From assembly GCA_949317995.1 (NCBI GenBank), contig OX439046.1, positions 40,896,002 to 40,960,001 on the forward strand: a DNA stretch of 64,000 nt. The letters are read 5' to 3'. The DNA comes from Acholoe squamosa (lineage: Eukaryota; Annelida; Polychaeta; Phyllodocida; Polynoidae). The position numbers and the translations under genes are program-made. Below are positions 33,114-41,777 of the stretch, piece by piece; position 1 is the stretch's first letter; each line of letters starts with the position of its first letter. The notes under the pieces are model-generated. The model did no database searches. It was given only the letters and a program-made list of their open reading frames with translations, and was not told where the DNA came from.

Positions 33114-35559
33114 CCTTCCCTCCGGAACGACTATCTGGCCGAAGGATCGGCCCCCCCGGCTCCCACCAGACCCGGGTCAACACCCCTCCCTCTAGCCTCA
33201 GTCGCGGCACCTGTACCGCCAGCGCCCGCACGGCGTAGGGTTCCCCGGCCAATTCGTCCGATGCGGGGCCCGCGTTCTCCGCTACCCACCGCCGGACCCT
33301 CCCCAGAATGGCGTCCTGGTTCTGTACTGCCGCCCAGTGCTCCGCAGAGGACAAGACGGGACCCTCCTCCTCCCCGTCCCCCTCCGCCGTCCGGGGCCTC
33401 CCGCTGGCCTCCTCAGCCTCCGCCTCTGCGGCCGCCTCCCTCCTCGTTACTGCCCTGCATTCTCCCGGTTGGTCGAACAGGGGAGAGCCCCCCTCCCCCT
33501 CCATACCGCACTGAGTGCATGGCCGCCTGGACAATCCATCCGCGTTACCATGATCCCGGCCGGGGCGGTGTTCGATCACGTGATCGAACGTCTCCAGGAG
33601 TTGTAGCCACCGGGCCACCTGCCCTTCTGGTTCCCGGAAGCTCGCCAGCCATTTAAGGGCTGCATGGTCTGTGCGTATCCGGACCGGCCGCCCAACCAGG
33701 TAGTGCCGAAACTTTTTCACCGCGAACACCACCGCCAGCAATTCCCGCCTCGTCACACAGTAGTTGCGTTCGCAACGGCTCAGCGTCCTACTGGCATAGG
33801 CCAACGGTCGTTCCCGACCCTCCTGCATCTGCGAAAGGACGGCGCCTAGCCCCATATCGCTGGCGTCCGTGTCCAGCAGCAGGCGCCCCTCCGCCCTTGG
33901 ATATGCCAACACCGGAGCCTCACTCAGTTTCTCCTTCAGACAATGGAAGGCCTCTGCACAGGATCTGTCCCAGCGGAATCTTTTGCTCTTTTCGGTCAAT
34001 TCCGACAGGGGCCGTGCGATGGCCGCGAACCCGGGCACAAAGCTGCGGTAGTAGCCACACAACCCCAGGAAGGACCGGACATCCGTTACCGAGACCGGGG
34101 TGGGCCATTCCCGGACAGCTGCCACCTTCTTGGGATCGGTCCCGATCCCCGTCTTATCGATGCGGTGGCCCAGGAAGTTGACCTGTTCCCTCACGAACTG
34201 GCATTTACTGGCCTTGACCTTGAGACCGGCCTCCTGTAGCCGCTTTAGTACCGTCTCCAGCCGGGTGGCGTGTTCGGCGAGGGTGGCCGAGAACACGATA
34301 ATGTCGTCCAGGTATACGAGACAGGTGGACCACTGCAGCCCTCGCATCACCACTTCCATCAAGCGTTCGAATGTCCCGGGCGCGTTGCAGAGCCCGAATG
34401 GCATTACTTTGAATTGGAACAAGCCCCGGTGCGTCACAAACGCCGTCTTCGGCTTATCCGCCCCCTCCATAGCCACCTGCCAGTATCCCGACGCCAAGTC
34501 CAACGTGCTGAACCAACACGCCCCCGCCATCGAGTCCAGTGAATCGTCTATCCGTGGCAGTGGGTAGGCGTCCTTAACCGTCACTGCGTTTAGGCGGCGG
34601 TAGTCCACGCAAAACCGCACCCTCCCATCCTTTTTCTTTACCAAGACCACGGGGCTTGCCCAGGGACCCGTCGCCGGCTCTATGACGCCCCTTCTCAACA
34701 TCTCCTCCACTTCCTTGTCCACGACCTCCCGTCGATGCGGCGCCAGTCGTCGGGGAGCCATTTTAATAGGGGCCGCCACCCCCGTCTCTATGGTGTGTGA
34801 GACCAAGTCAGTATGTCCCAGGTCCTCATCGCCCTCCTGGAATGCTGCCTTATTCCGGGCAATGAGCTGGATCCACTCCTGATCATCCTCGACCTGGGTT
34901 CCCCCCAACAGCTGCTGTACAAGCGTCCGGGACCCCTCGCGTGGCCCCTCCTCGGTCACCATCCGGCACTCCTCCCCCCGGAGCTCCTCCTCCCCCACAG
35001 CCTCGGCCACCGCCACATGCATCCCCTCAAACAGGACCACTGGATTCGGGCCCGGATTGCAGACCAGGACCGGCACCTCCCCCCTCTCGGGTGTCACCAG
35101 GGCCCTGCCTATCCGAATCCCCCTCGCCATCTCCACCTTCTCCACTCCTTCCACCAGCATGTCCGTCAGTCCGGCCGATTCCGGCACACGCGCCTGTATG
35201 ATCCTCTCCGTGCGACCCCTCACCCATTCCGTCCGCGAGCTCACCAGTCGGCAGGGCTGGGCCCCGTGCTCCTCTTCCGGCCACACCAGCCTCTCCCCGG
35301 CCATGTCGATCGTCGCCCGCGTCTGCCTCAAGAAGTCTGCACCCAGCAGGCCCGGGGTGGATATATCGGCCACGACGAATGATGTAGTTTCCGCGCGGCC
35401 TGCGCACTGCAGCTCCGCCGTCACCCGACCCTCCACCGGCAGCGGCTTCCCATCCGCCGTATGGAATGCTGTTAACACCGGTCTCAGATCCCCAGGGGAC
35501 CCCTCCGCCTTCCACCACGCTGTGGAGAGCAAGTTGCTGGTGGCCCCCGTGTCCACCAC
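32533..35559 (-). CDS. Gypsy Pol: protease, reverse transcriptase, RNase H
   Basis: Aspartic protease with VDTGATS at residue 2-8; reverse transcriptase with VLVKKKDGRVRFCVDYR, FSTLDLASGYWQV and the catalytic YLDD at about 416-419; RNase H with LLDTDASD near 563, RRELLAV, RTDHAALKW and HGNADGLSR. It converts the element's RNA to DNA. The codon given as the start is GTG; the frame is actually open upstream through the gag stop to at least 35704, in the -1 frame relative to gag. This supports synthesis as a Gag-Pol fusion by ribosomal frameshifting. From about 33145 leftward the frame is out of register with integrase, so residues after about 805 are not native. Confidence 0.93.
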   Translation of the reverse strand: MVDTGATSNLLSTAWWKAEGSPGDLRPVLTAFHTADGKPLPVEGRVTAELQCAGRAETTSFVVADISTPGLLGADFLRQTRATIDMAGERLVWPEEEHGAQPCRLVSSRTEWVRGRTERIIQARVPESAGLTDMLVEGVEKVEMARGIRIGRALVTPERGEVPVLVCNPGPNPVVLFEGMHVAVAEAVGEEELRGEECRMVTEEGPREGSRTLVQQLLGGTQVEDDQEWIQLIARNKAAFQEGDEDLGHTDLVSHTIETGVAAPIKMAPRRLAPHRREVVDKEVEEMLRRGVIEPATGPWASPVVLVKKKDGRVRFCVDYRRLNAVTVKDAYPLPRIDDSLDSMAGACWFSTLDLASGYWQVAMEGADKPKTAFVTHRGLFQFKVMPFGLCNAPGTFERLMEVVMRGLQWSTCLVYLDDIIVFSATLAEHATRLETVLKRLQEAGLKVKASKCQFVREQVNFLGHRIDKTGIGTDPKKVAAVREWPTPVSVTDVRSFLGLCGYYRSFVPGFAAIARPLSELTEKSKRFRWDRSCAEAFHCLKEKLSEAPVLAYPRAEGRLLLDTDASDMGLGAVLSQMQEGRERPLAYASRTLSRCERNYCVTRRELLAVVFAVKKFRHYLVGRPVRIRTDHAALKWLASFREPEGQVARWLQLLETFDHVIEHRPGRDHGNADGLSRRPCTQCGMEGEGGSPLFDQPGECRAVTRREAAAEAEAEEASGRPRTAEGDGEEEGPVLSSAEHWAAVQNQDAILGRVRRWVAENAGPASDELAGEPYAVRALAVQVPRLRLEGGVLTRVWWEPGGPILRPDSRSGGKGAGGVGGSAWGSSEQPLREGPQPTTVTAILLLAQLQKGPNTVAGDLPAMPQQEGGRAPPPVHDETCAGSGDAGKNGHGPDGAVAEDREKEPAHPSGNGLFHEVGGGYPLAGPGGRNSRPGLRYGGGLPTGATGNDSYRPGEEFSSSDVPGGAPSLGGGTDPYLSLQSEVGWIGGEVQPHGGGHARHDGGREPS

Positions 35560-35690
35560 TAAGTGGATGTCCTTGCCCCATAACGTCCCTCCGACCTCCA
35601 GGCCGTTCCCCTTCTTCTCCTTCCGACCCAGCCATTCTCTCCTCCTTTTCTCTCCATGGGTCTCCTCCCGGCTGGAAGAGGGGACCCCGT

Positions 35691-35700
35691 CTAGTTTTCC
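35691..35700 (-). promoter_or_regulatory. Candidate -1 ribosomal frameshift site at the gag stop
   Basis: On the minus strand GGAAAAC is followed directly by the gag stop TAG (35691-35693). The gag frame reads GAA AAC TAG; the pol frame reads GGA AAA CTA and stays open into protease. A-site slippage AAC to AAA is clean; the P-site match is imperfect, so this is plausible rather than canonical. Confidence 0.5.
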
Positions 35701-37112
35701 GAAGCCTTCTTCGTCGCCTCTCTCTTCCGAGCGGCCTCGACCCGCTTCCTCCAGATAGGGCAGTCGCGCTTAAAGTGGTCCGGCGCCCCGCACTCGAAGC
35801 AGCCCCGTCCCCTACTTGCCCCCTCCCCCTCCGCGGTTGCAGGGGCCGATCGGGCCAGGGACTCCCTCATCTGGGTGACCGCCACCCGCAGCTCTCCCAT
35901 CTCTTCCGCCATTGACTTCGTGGTGGACCTGACCTTCACCGCCTTCGCCCGTTCCTCCTTAAGGTAAGTTTCCGCCCGTATACCCCTTTCCACCGCCCGT
36001 AGAAGAGTTGGAATCTCGCCCTGATATATCCACTGTCGGAGCTCCGTATCCTCCAGACATTCGACAAACCTATCCTTAGCCATGCCATCTACCATCTGGG
36101 CGTCTGCATTGGGGTAGGACAGCCGCACCAGTCGCAGGATCTCCTCCGAGAGGGTTTGTAACTCCTCCCCCGGCTTCCGCACCCGGGTGGGGAGCAGAGC
36201 CTTATACGATTCCACCTGACTCTTCGGCTGGAATCTATTTACTAGTGCATCCCGCAACTTCTTATATCCCCCAGGAGCCGCCGGCCGTTCCGACGCCAAC
36301 AGCCGCCGGGCGACCCCCGACAAGCTTATTCCCAGGAACGTCCCCGACTCCCTTTCCGTCCATCCGTTAGCCATGACGCAGAGGTCGAAGTGCGACAGAA
36401 ACTCCTCCAGATCGCTCGACCCGTCGTACTTGCCCGGCATCACAATTGGCTTCCGGGTGGCCCCCTCGCCCCCGGGCCCCGGCCTACCCGGGTGTATCCC
36501 CTGTGTCTGCTCTATCCCCAGGGGCGTGGAGCTCCTGGCCCCCTCCACACTCTCCGTCCTAGAGCTACTTCTGGGGCTGCCCTGCCTCAGCCATTCCGCC
36601 AACGGGTCTGTCCCCTCCCTTCCAATCGTCCCGCGGCCCTCTCTGACCTCCCCGTGGGCCCTGTCGGGGCCCCACTCTCGCGTCCGCTCCTCTCTCCGGT
36701 GACCCTCTGTATCACTCCCCGCTCCACCGAACACCGGGCCACCGAACTGGCCAACCACCGAACCGCCGCCCTTCCCACCGAACCGGCCACCGAACTCAGC
36801 CGGGCCCATTTCGCTGTCCACTTTAGCGGCCGCACCAAGAGGTGTCCGGTGAATAGCCACGCCACCCTTTACTCCCACTTCCTCCCCAGGTGATGCTTCC
36901 TCTGCCCTCCTGTCCGGTCGCTCCTCCATTACCCACTTCCTGTCGTCTGCTCCGGTGGCGTCGGTGGCGCCGGCCGCCGCAGCCACCGGCCTTTTAACTT
37001 TAACAGAAACCTCCTCATCCACAACCTGGATCAGTTCCCCTCGCCTCCCCGCCCCTAACTGCTCCTCCAGGGCTGCCCTCTCCTCCTCCATCTTTAATTC
37101 GCTATCTGCCAT
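35691..37112 (-). CDS. Gypsy Gag
   Basis: Structural polyprotein. The first ATG is at 37112 (an upstream GTG at 37136 is not a start). The N-terminal ~190 residues are acidic, Gly-rich and probably disordered. A retrotransposon Gag capsid-like domain follows (about residues 215-375, starting near GKYDGSSDLEEFLSHF), then a zinc knuckle CFECGAPDHFKRDC of canonical CX2CX4HX4C spacing and a basic tail. It lies just downstream of the primer-binding site and is intact. Pol follows in the -1 frame. Confidence 0.9.
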   Translation of the reverse strand: MADSELKMEEERAALEEQLGAGRRGELIQVVDEEVSVKVKRPVAAAAGATDATGADDRKWVMEERPDRRAEEASPGEEVGVKGGVAIHRTPLGAAAKVDSEMGPAEFGGRFGGKGGGSVVGQFGGPVFGGAGSDTEGHRREERTREWGPDRAHGEVREGRGTIGREGTDPLAEWLRQGSPRSSSRTESVEGARSSTPLGIEQTQGIHPGRPGPGGEGATRKPIVMPGKYDGSSDLEEFLSHFDLCVMANGWTERESGTFLGISLSGVARRLLASERPAAPGGYKKLRDALVNRFQPKSQVESYKALLPTRVRKPGEELQTLSEEILRLVRLSYPNADAQMVDGMAKDRFVECLEDTELRQWIYQGEIPTLLRAVERGIRAETYLKEERAKAVKVRSTTKSMAEEMGELRVAVTQMRESLARSAPATAEGEGASRGRGCFECGAPDHFKRDCPIWRKRVEAARKREATKKASEN

Positions 37113-37158
37113 GCCTATGTTTCTACTCTGGTACACCCCGGTTTGTTAATGTAAACAA

Positions 37159-37173
37159 CCACCGCTGTCACCA
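37159..37173 (-). promoter_or_regulatory. Primer-binding site, tRNA-Leu type
   Basis: One base inside the 5' LTR the minus strand reads TGGTGACAGCGGTGG, complementary to a tRNA 3' end CCACCGCTGTCACCA. That closely resembles the 3' end of animal tRNA-Leu. Confidence 0.7.
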
Positions 37174-37174
37174 A

Positions 37175-37577
37175 TGTAATAACCAGAGTCGACACCGTAT
37201 ATAAAGAATGGAATATAAAGTTACAGCCGTTGTTGTTGTTTTATTTCTTAGGAGCCTTAAGGACTAACAGCCACTGGTCATCAGTTACTCGCTTATACTG
37301 ATACTTGTACTTGTACTTATTCTTGCTTAGAGACGCCACTCTGTTCGTGAGCTAGGACTAGCCACCGAACTCCCTTAAGATAGCTTACACGTAGGCCACC
37401 TGAGTGTCTGATCGCGTCTGCCATAAAACCACCGAACACCGCGTTTTATAGCCCCCGGCCGCCGACGGTGACGTCACAAGGCTGTGACGTCACCGCCGAC
37501 GCCCCACCTAGCGGCCACAGCGGGAACCCGCCACCGAGCTTCGGTGGCCGCCGCCGAGCCGCCGGCCTATGTTTATT

Positions 37578-37580
<3 letters not shown>
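37175..37580 (-). repeat. 5' LTR of the gypsy element (406 bp)
   Basis: On the minus strand it begins TGTAATAAACATAGG and ends TTATTACA. It contains the same promoter and polyadenylation signals as the 3' LTR; AATAAA is at 37240-37245. Confidence 0.92.
37443..37492 (-). promoter_or_regulatory. LTR promoter: TATA box with paired CRE sites
   Basis: On the minus strand two perfect cAMP-response-element palindromes TGACGTCA (37485-37492 and 37469-37476) lie 8 bp apart within a larger inverted repeat. About 20 bp further on is TATAAAAC (37443-37450). This arrangement predicts binding by CREB/ATF-type bZIP factors (established for that motif); regulation of this element by them is inferred. Confidence 0.7.

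Positions 37581-37616
<36 letters not shown>
37581..37616. repeat. (AT)n microsatellite, right side of gypsy target
   Basis: AT dinucleotide repeat continuing the tract interrupted by the gypsy element. Confidence 0.95.
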
Positions 37617-37618
<2 letters not shown>

Positions 37619-39515
37619 TCAGTTTCCACCACAATAATGACAGGTGGCACCCTATACTGATCACCCCTTTTCTTTGAGAATCACCCCTCCACTGGTGCCC
37701 CTGTATAGCAGGACCAAAATGGTCAGGTCAACACTAGCGCCACCTACTGTATTACGGTTGATGAAAATAGTGTATACTGAGTTAATAAATTTCTTTAAAA
37801 AAAAAGCACTAGTCTATCATAGGACATGACAATGCATCCATGGGTTACCCATTATATGTCGGCGATCGAAACAAGAATGGTGGTTCCCTGGGGAGTGTGG
37901 AGTAATTACAGTTGGTAAAACATGTAGAATGTGGCCATGTGGGTTGTTGCCCTCAGACGTAATGTGTGTGTGCCCATGGGTTAGTTTTAACGCGGCCCTG
38001 AGGGTTATAATGGAAGGTAGCCTCACAACCACTGAGGCACAGAAGCCGCCGGGACAAATCTCATTAACAACGTTCTGTAACAGATTAAACGTCATATAAT
38101 GCAGTACACCACATAAACCTGGCACCCTGCATTGTCAACCTTGATCATCCCTAAGTCACAGTGTGACTTAGGGATGATCACCGCATCTCCCATAATATAA
38201 ATGGCAGCTGGCTATTTCCACTCAAACGGAAAGATACAATTTCTACACTTCTACTTTACTGTTTGATTTCAGATTTTTGCTGGATATGTGTAATATATTG
38301 CCAGTCACATGAACATCAATCAGTGGGTATAATTCCTAGCAGAAGACCAAGAATAAAACCATAGTGTTGTAGATTTTAATACAATAGTAGAGAATAGTCC
38401 TGTGAGATATGGCGCGGCGACTTGTAATATTGTGTCTAGTTTCAGTTGGTGAGACAGATAGGACATACTATCATCTGGACTTTTGGTAGTATAAAGCAGA
38501 AATTCAACCTGAACTACCCACTGCAGCTAAGTACTAATAGTCTGTAGACTGTCCATTCTGCATGCACCTCACTCAGCTGCCACAGGGACCTGTTTTATTC
38601 AATGTTCAATGCCGTAGTCAACAGGTGTGTCATTATGAGTGTACACTGTCTCAGATCGCCAGGAGCCTGCTTCTGCCTCAACCCCCCCCCCTCACACACA
38701 CACCCAACTGCCAATCAGCTTGTAATAGGTCTGTACCTTGTCACGGGCCAGTGGTCAGCAAACTGGCCAGATCATTCTACCTCTCTGTAGAGGGGGAGCA
38801 CAGTGTAAGTACCTCGGTGTGCATACATGTTTTTGGTATTCCACAAAATCTTTTATATAATGAAAGGAGTAATTAAATTAATCTTTCATCACCAATAGCA
38901 GATACATATTCTGAGAAAGCATTATTTCAATGTAAACTAAAGATTTTACACAGAAAAGAATGTAGCCGTTCCACAAGGTGGCCTTACACTTAAACCTCCT
39001 CTGATTTACAAAAATGCACATATGGCAACACACACTTTAGCACTGATTTCTCCATAGAGATCTTTAACAGTGAATACTTTGTTCAAATACAGAAAATATG
39101 ATCCAATTGTACCATAACCCACTGAGATAAAACCTGTACTACATATATATAGTAGTTTCAAAACAAATAATTCTAAAACAAAGGCTACAGGGATGCATTT
39201 CTGAATCTTAAAATGCTCTAATGCTAATCTGCCATAGGGCTCCAAATGATGAAATGTCTTATCTGCGAATAAAATCAAAAGTATGAAATATATTCTGAAA
39301 ATTCCTTCACTGATAAGTAAAGTACACACACTGTTGTTATTACATTAGAATAGTGAGCAGGAATAGTCCATAGCAGAGGAGCCACAAACAAAAATAGATT
39401 GCATGGCCTCCCTATCCCTTACACCGTGGCGACTGTGAACCATACACTAGTCTACTCATCTCACGAGTAGTACTCACTAGTCGCCGCGCTAATAAGAGGT
39501 CTCATTTTGCAAGGA
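37617..39515. other. Spacer with a possible but unproven short secreted-protein gene
   Basis: Mostly AT-rich non-coding. At 38409 an ATG opens MARRLVILCLVSVG, a signal-peptide-like start, followed by a donor-like GTGAGA at 38449. At 38577-38804 a Cys-rich frame (CX5CX3C ... CX3CX5C) lies between an acceptor-like CACCTCACTCAG and a strong donor GTAAGT (38805). The phases of these two candidate exons do not join, so I do not call a gene. Confidence 0.3.
38142..38180. repeat. 39-bp perfect palindrome
   Basis: Two perfectly complementary 19-bp arms (38142-38160 and 38162-38180) around a single base. It could extrude as a cruciform or be the mark of a small hairpin element. Confidence 0.95.
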
Positions 39516-40360
39516 GTATGGGTAATGCTTTTCACTGGTATGGGTAATGCTGATCTAGCTTTGACAAGTTGTATGGATGATGATGCACAGGTTTGAGCAA
39601 TTGAAGTTAGTTTGTTTTACATCTTCTCTTCAAATTATTATATTTATCTTTTTATTCTAATTGCTGTCCACAGGTAAAAATATTTTGATATGAAATGTTT
39701 TAGTGAATTGAAAGAGGACAGTTGATGTTAAATAGTGTAGCCTGAATTTAACCAGCATTAACCTGGTAACAAGTGTGACTTGGTAGGGCACTACTTTGTT
39801 TATATGCAGTATTTTTGTTTCTGCAATTATCAAATTGTCAACACTTTGATAGACAGCATGTATGTATTAAAATGGAAAGAGTAAAAGTTGGTCAATTGAT
39901 TCAACACAACATACTGACACATTTCAAATGATGACCATTAGTGAATCAACAAACCAAAAAGGACCTCCAAGGTGCCCTCTGAATTATTTCGCCCCTTGAG
40001 CCAGGGGTTCAGGATCACATTGAAATCTGCCCTGGCACCATCCCAGCGATAATCCCTAACACACCCCTCAGAACCACCATCTATCTGTGTTATTAAACAA
40101 AAAAATAGATTATCAGTACATTGTGTCTTGTGAATTCTGCCAAATAACACTCAAGACATGTCAAAAACAGATCTGACACGGCCATGGTTGTTGCTGTAAA
40201 TGTGACATATTTAAGCCCTGCTGGCATTTCAACCTATTTTTGATAGCAACATAAGCAGTAATCCAGGATATTGTAGGCTACTGAAAGATACTGTAGGGGT
40301 CAACTATCTGCTCCAAGTATTTTAGCATTACCCATACCAGTGTGATGCATTACCCATACC
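39516..40360. mobile_element. MITE-like element with GTATGGGTAATGC inverted repeats
   Basis: Left end holds two copies of GTATGGGTAATGC (39516-39551) and right end two complementary copies (40324-40360). This forms an inverted repeat of about 36 bp with an identical inner 17 bp (CTGGTATGGGTAATGCT). No coding capacity in the 0.85 kb. Another complementary copy lies just outside (near 40380). Target-site duplication not identified. Confidence 0.6.
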
Positions 40361-40575
40361 AGCTGTTTGCAAACTGTGTGCATTACCCACACCATAACAC
40401 ATTTTAAAGTATTTGATATGGACAATCCATCCCTCAGTAGATGTTCAAATTAGATTCGGCTTGTACAGTTTCACAATACACTTATATATTGAAATCCACA
40501 ACAGCAAATATTTCGTAGAAAGGCATGAAATCCAATGAAAACATGCCCCCATTCAGCTGCACACCGCCATTTGTG

Positions 40576-40601
40576 GTATGGGTGATGCGCATCACCCATA
40601 C
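40576..40601. repeat. 26-bp perfect palindrome of the same motif
   Basis: GTATGGGTGATGC joined directly to its complement, a head-to-head copy of the terminal motif of the neighbouring MITE-like element. Confidence 0.9.
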
Positions 40602-40864
40602 TGGTGTTCACACTGTGCTTAGTGGCCTAAGGAGATCTGAATCTGTTAGGTCTGCATTCATAAGTTCTAGTTGTATACTCTATATTCATGCTTCTTCATA
40701 CATGTATTTCATGATAGTTTATAGGGCCTACTGCCATTTGCAGATATGCCTTATTGTCCCAGTTTCGTATTGCTTCAAAAATAGTCTAGATTTAAGATTT
40801 TAAGGCCACATCTTCCATGCATGTTTGTGTAGGCTTACCGCAGGGTATTTGATCTAACATCGGT

Positions 40865-40949
40865 AGTCCACTAGGCCTCTGTCGCAGATATCTATATAGG
40901 ATTAATAGGAAATGTATGTCTCAATCGTGCAACAGAGGCCAAGTGGACT
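40865..40949. repeat. 85-bp inverted-repeat unit
   Basis: Arms 40865-40882 and 40932-40949 are complementary over 18 bp with one mismatch, around a 49-bp loop. Confidence 0.75.
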
Positions 40950-41585
40950 ATGGGTTTTAGCTTGATGACTTTACTGGAAATTTTTCATGATGGTATTCTA
41001 TAGGCACACGGCCTTTACTGGTCTAGACACAACGATATCTACTTGTGTCGTTCTGTAATTTCATCAGAACCAATCAAGACCGCATTCCTACTTCATAGTT
41101 TATTAGGCCTACTTGATTCGTCTAGACACACCTTGACTATAGCCTGTGCCGTCACTGTGGGGTAAGTCACAAGGAGCAGTCACACCTTGATTAGTCTAAA
41201 CACAGGCAAACTATTCTATGTCGCCGCCAGCCAGGTGACAATCCTGACTGAACACTCGATTTTGCCAACATATCTAAAATGAGGATTCATGAACCGATTG
41301 GGGATTGTTCAGTGTAGGCCTGTGACGGTATTTGTTTACCCAACGTGCACAATGTAATTGGCCAGAAACTGTCAGTACCAAAATAATGCAAAATTGTAAA
41401 TCTCTAAATGCATCAATCAACAATTCTATTGGTACAATACCACATGCAACATGGCTATGGGAATATGACTGACCAGCAGAATGCCTATGGTAGGGACTGT
41501 TAGGGTGTCCAACTTTATATAGCTTGTCTCTTCTCACACTGCCTCATCTTGTAGCTTACTACAGTACACTAGTCAAGATACAGAA
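40950..41585. other. Spacer, no gene seen
   Basis: Nothing supportable; one 87-codon minus-strand frame (41274-41537) lacks motifs. Confidence 0.5.
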
Positions 41586-41765
41586 CGGGCTTCCCTAGCC
41601 CACTTAAAAGGGTCTATATGTCATCTTTCCTATCCCCTCGGATGTGTGTGGTGCACATATGCACGGACACCGACACATTCCTCTGTGAAATTGTGTAATG
41701 TCGTTCTTGCCATGAATATGACCTTAGCTGTCGAAATGGCATTAAACACCTTTTACTCACTCACT
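41586..41765 (+). mobile_element. CACTCA-tailed SINE, copy 3
   Basis: 180 bp starting CGGGCTTCCCTAGCCCAC and ending in GGCATTAAACACCTTTTACTC plus CACT repeats. Flanked by CAAGATACAGAA at 41574-41585 and 41766-41777, a perfect 12-bp target-site duplication. Confidence 0.9.
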
Positions 41766-41777
41766 CAAGATACAGAA

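Larger units (their letters stand above)
28057..37580 (-). mobile_element. Ty3/gypsy LTR retrotransposon, young, with a third ORF
   Basis: A 9.5-kb element on the minus strand with LTRs TGTAATAA...TTATTACA, a tRNA-Leu-type primer site, gag, pol in the order protease, reverse transcriptase, RNase H, integrase (Ty3/gypsy order), a third ORF and a polypurine tract. The two LTRs look identical except for one 9-bp indel, so insertion is recent. It sits inside an (AT)n microsatellite, giving an ATAT target-site duplication that cannot be told from the repeat. High GC and G/C-run-rich coding sequence contrasts with the AT-rich surroundings. Confidence 0.93.

Noticed and set aside
29373-36893. Many plus-strand ORFs of 60-230 codons across the gypsy element
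   Set aside because: Antisense shadows of GC-rich gag, pol and ORF3; low-complexity Pro/Arg/Ser translations.
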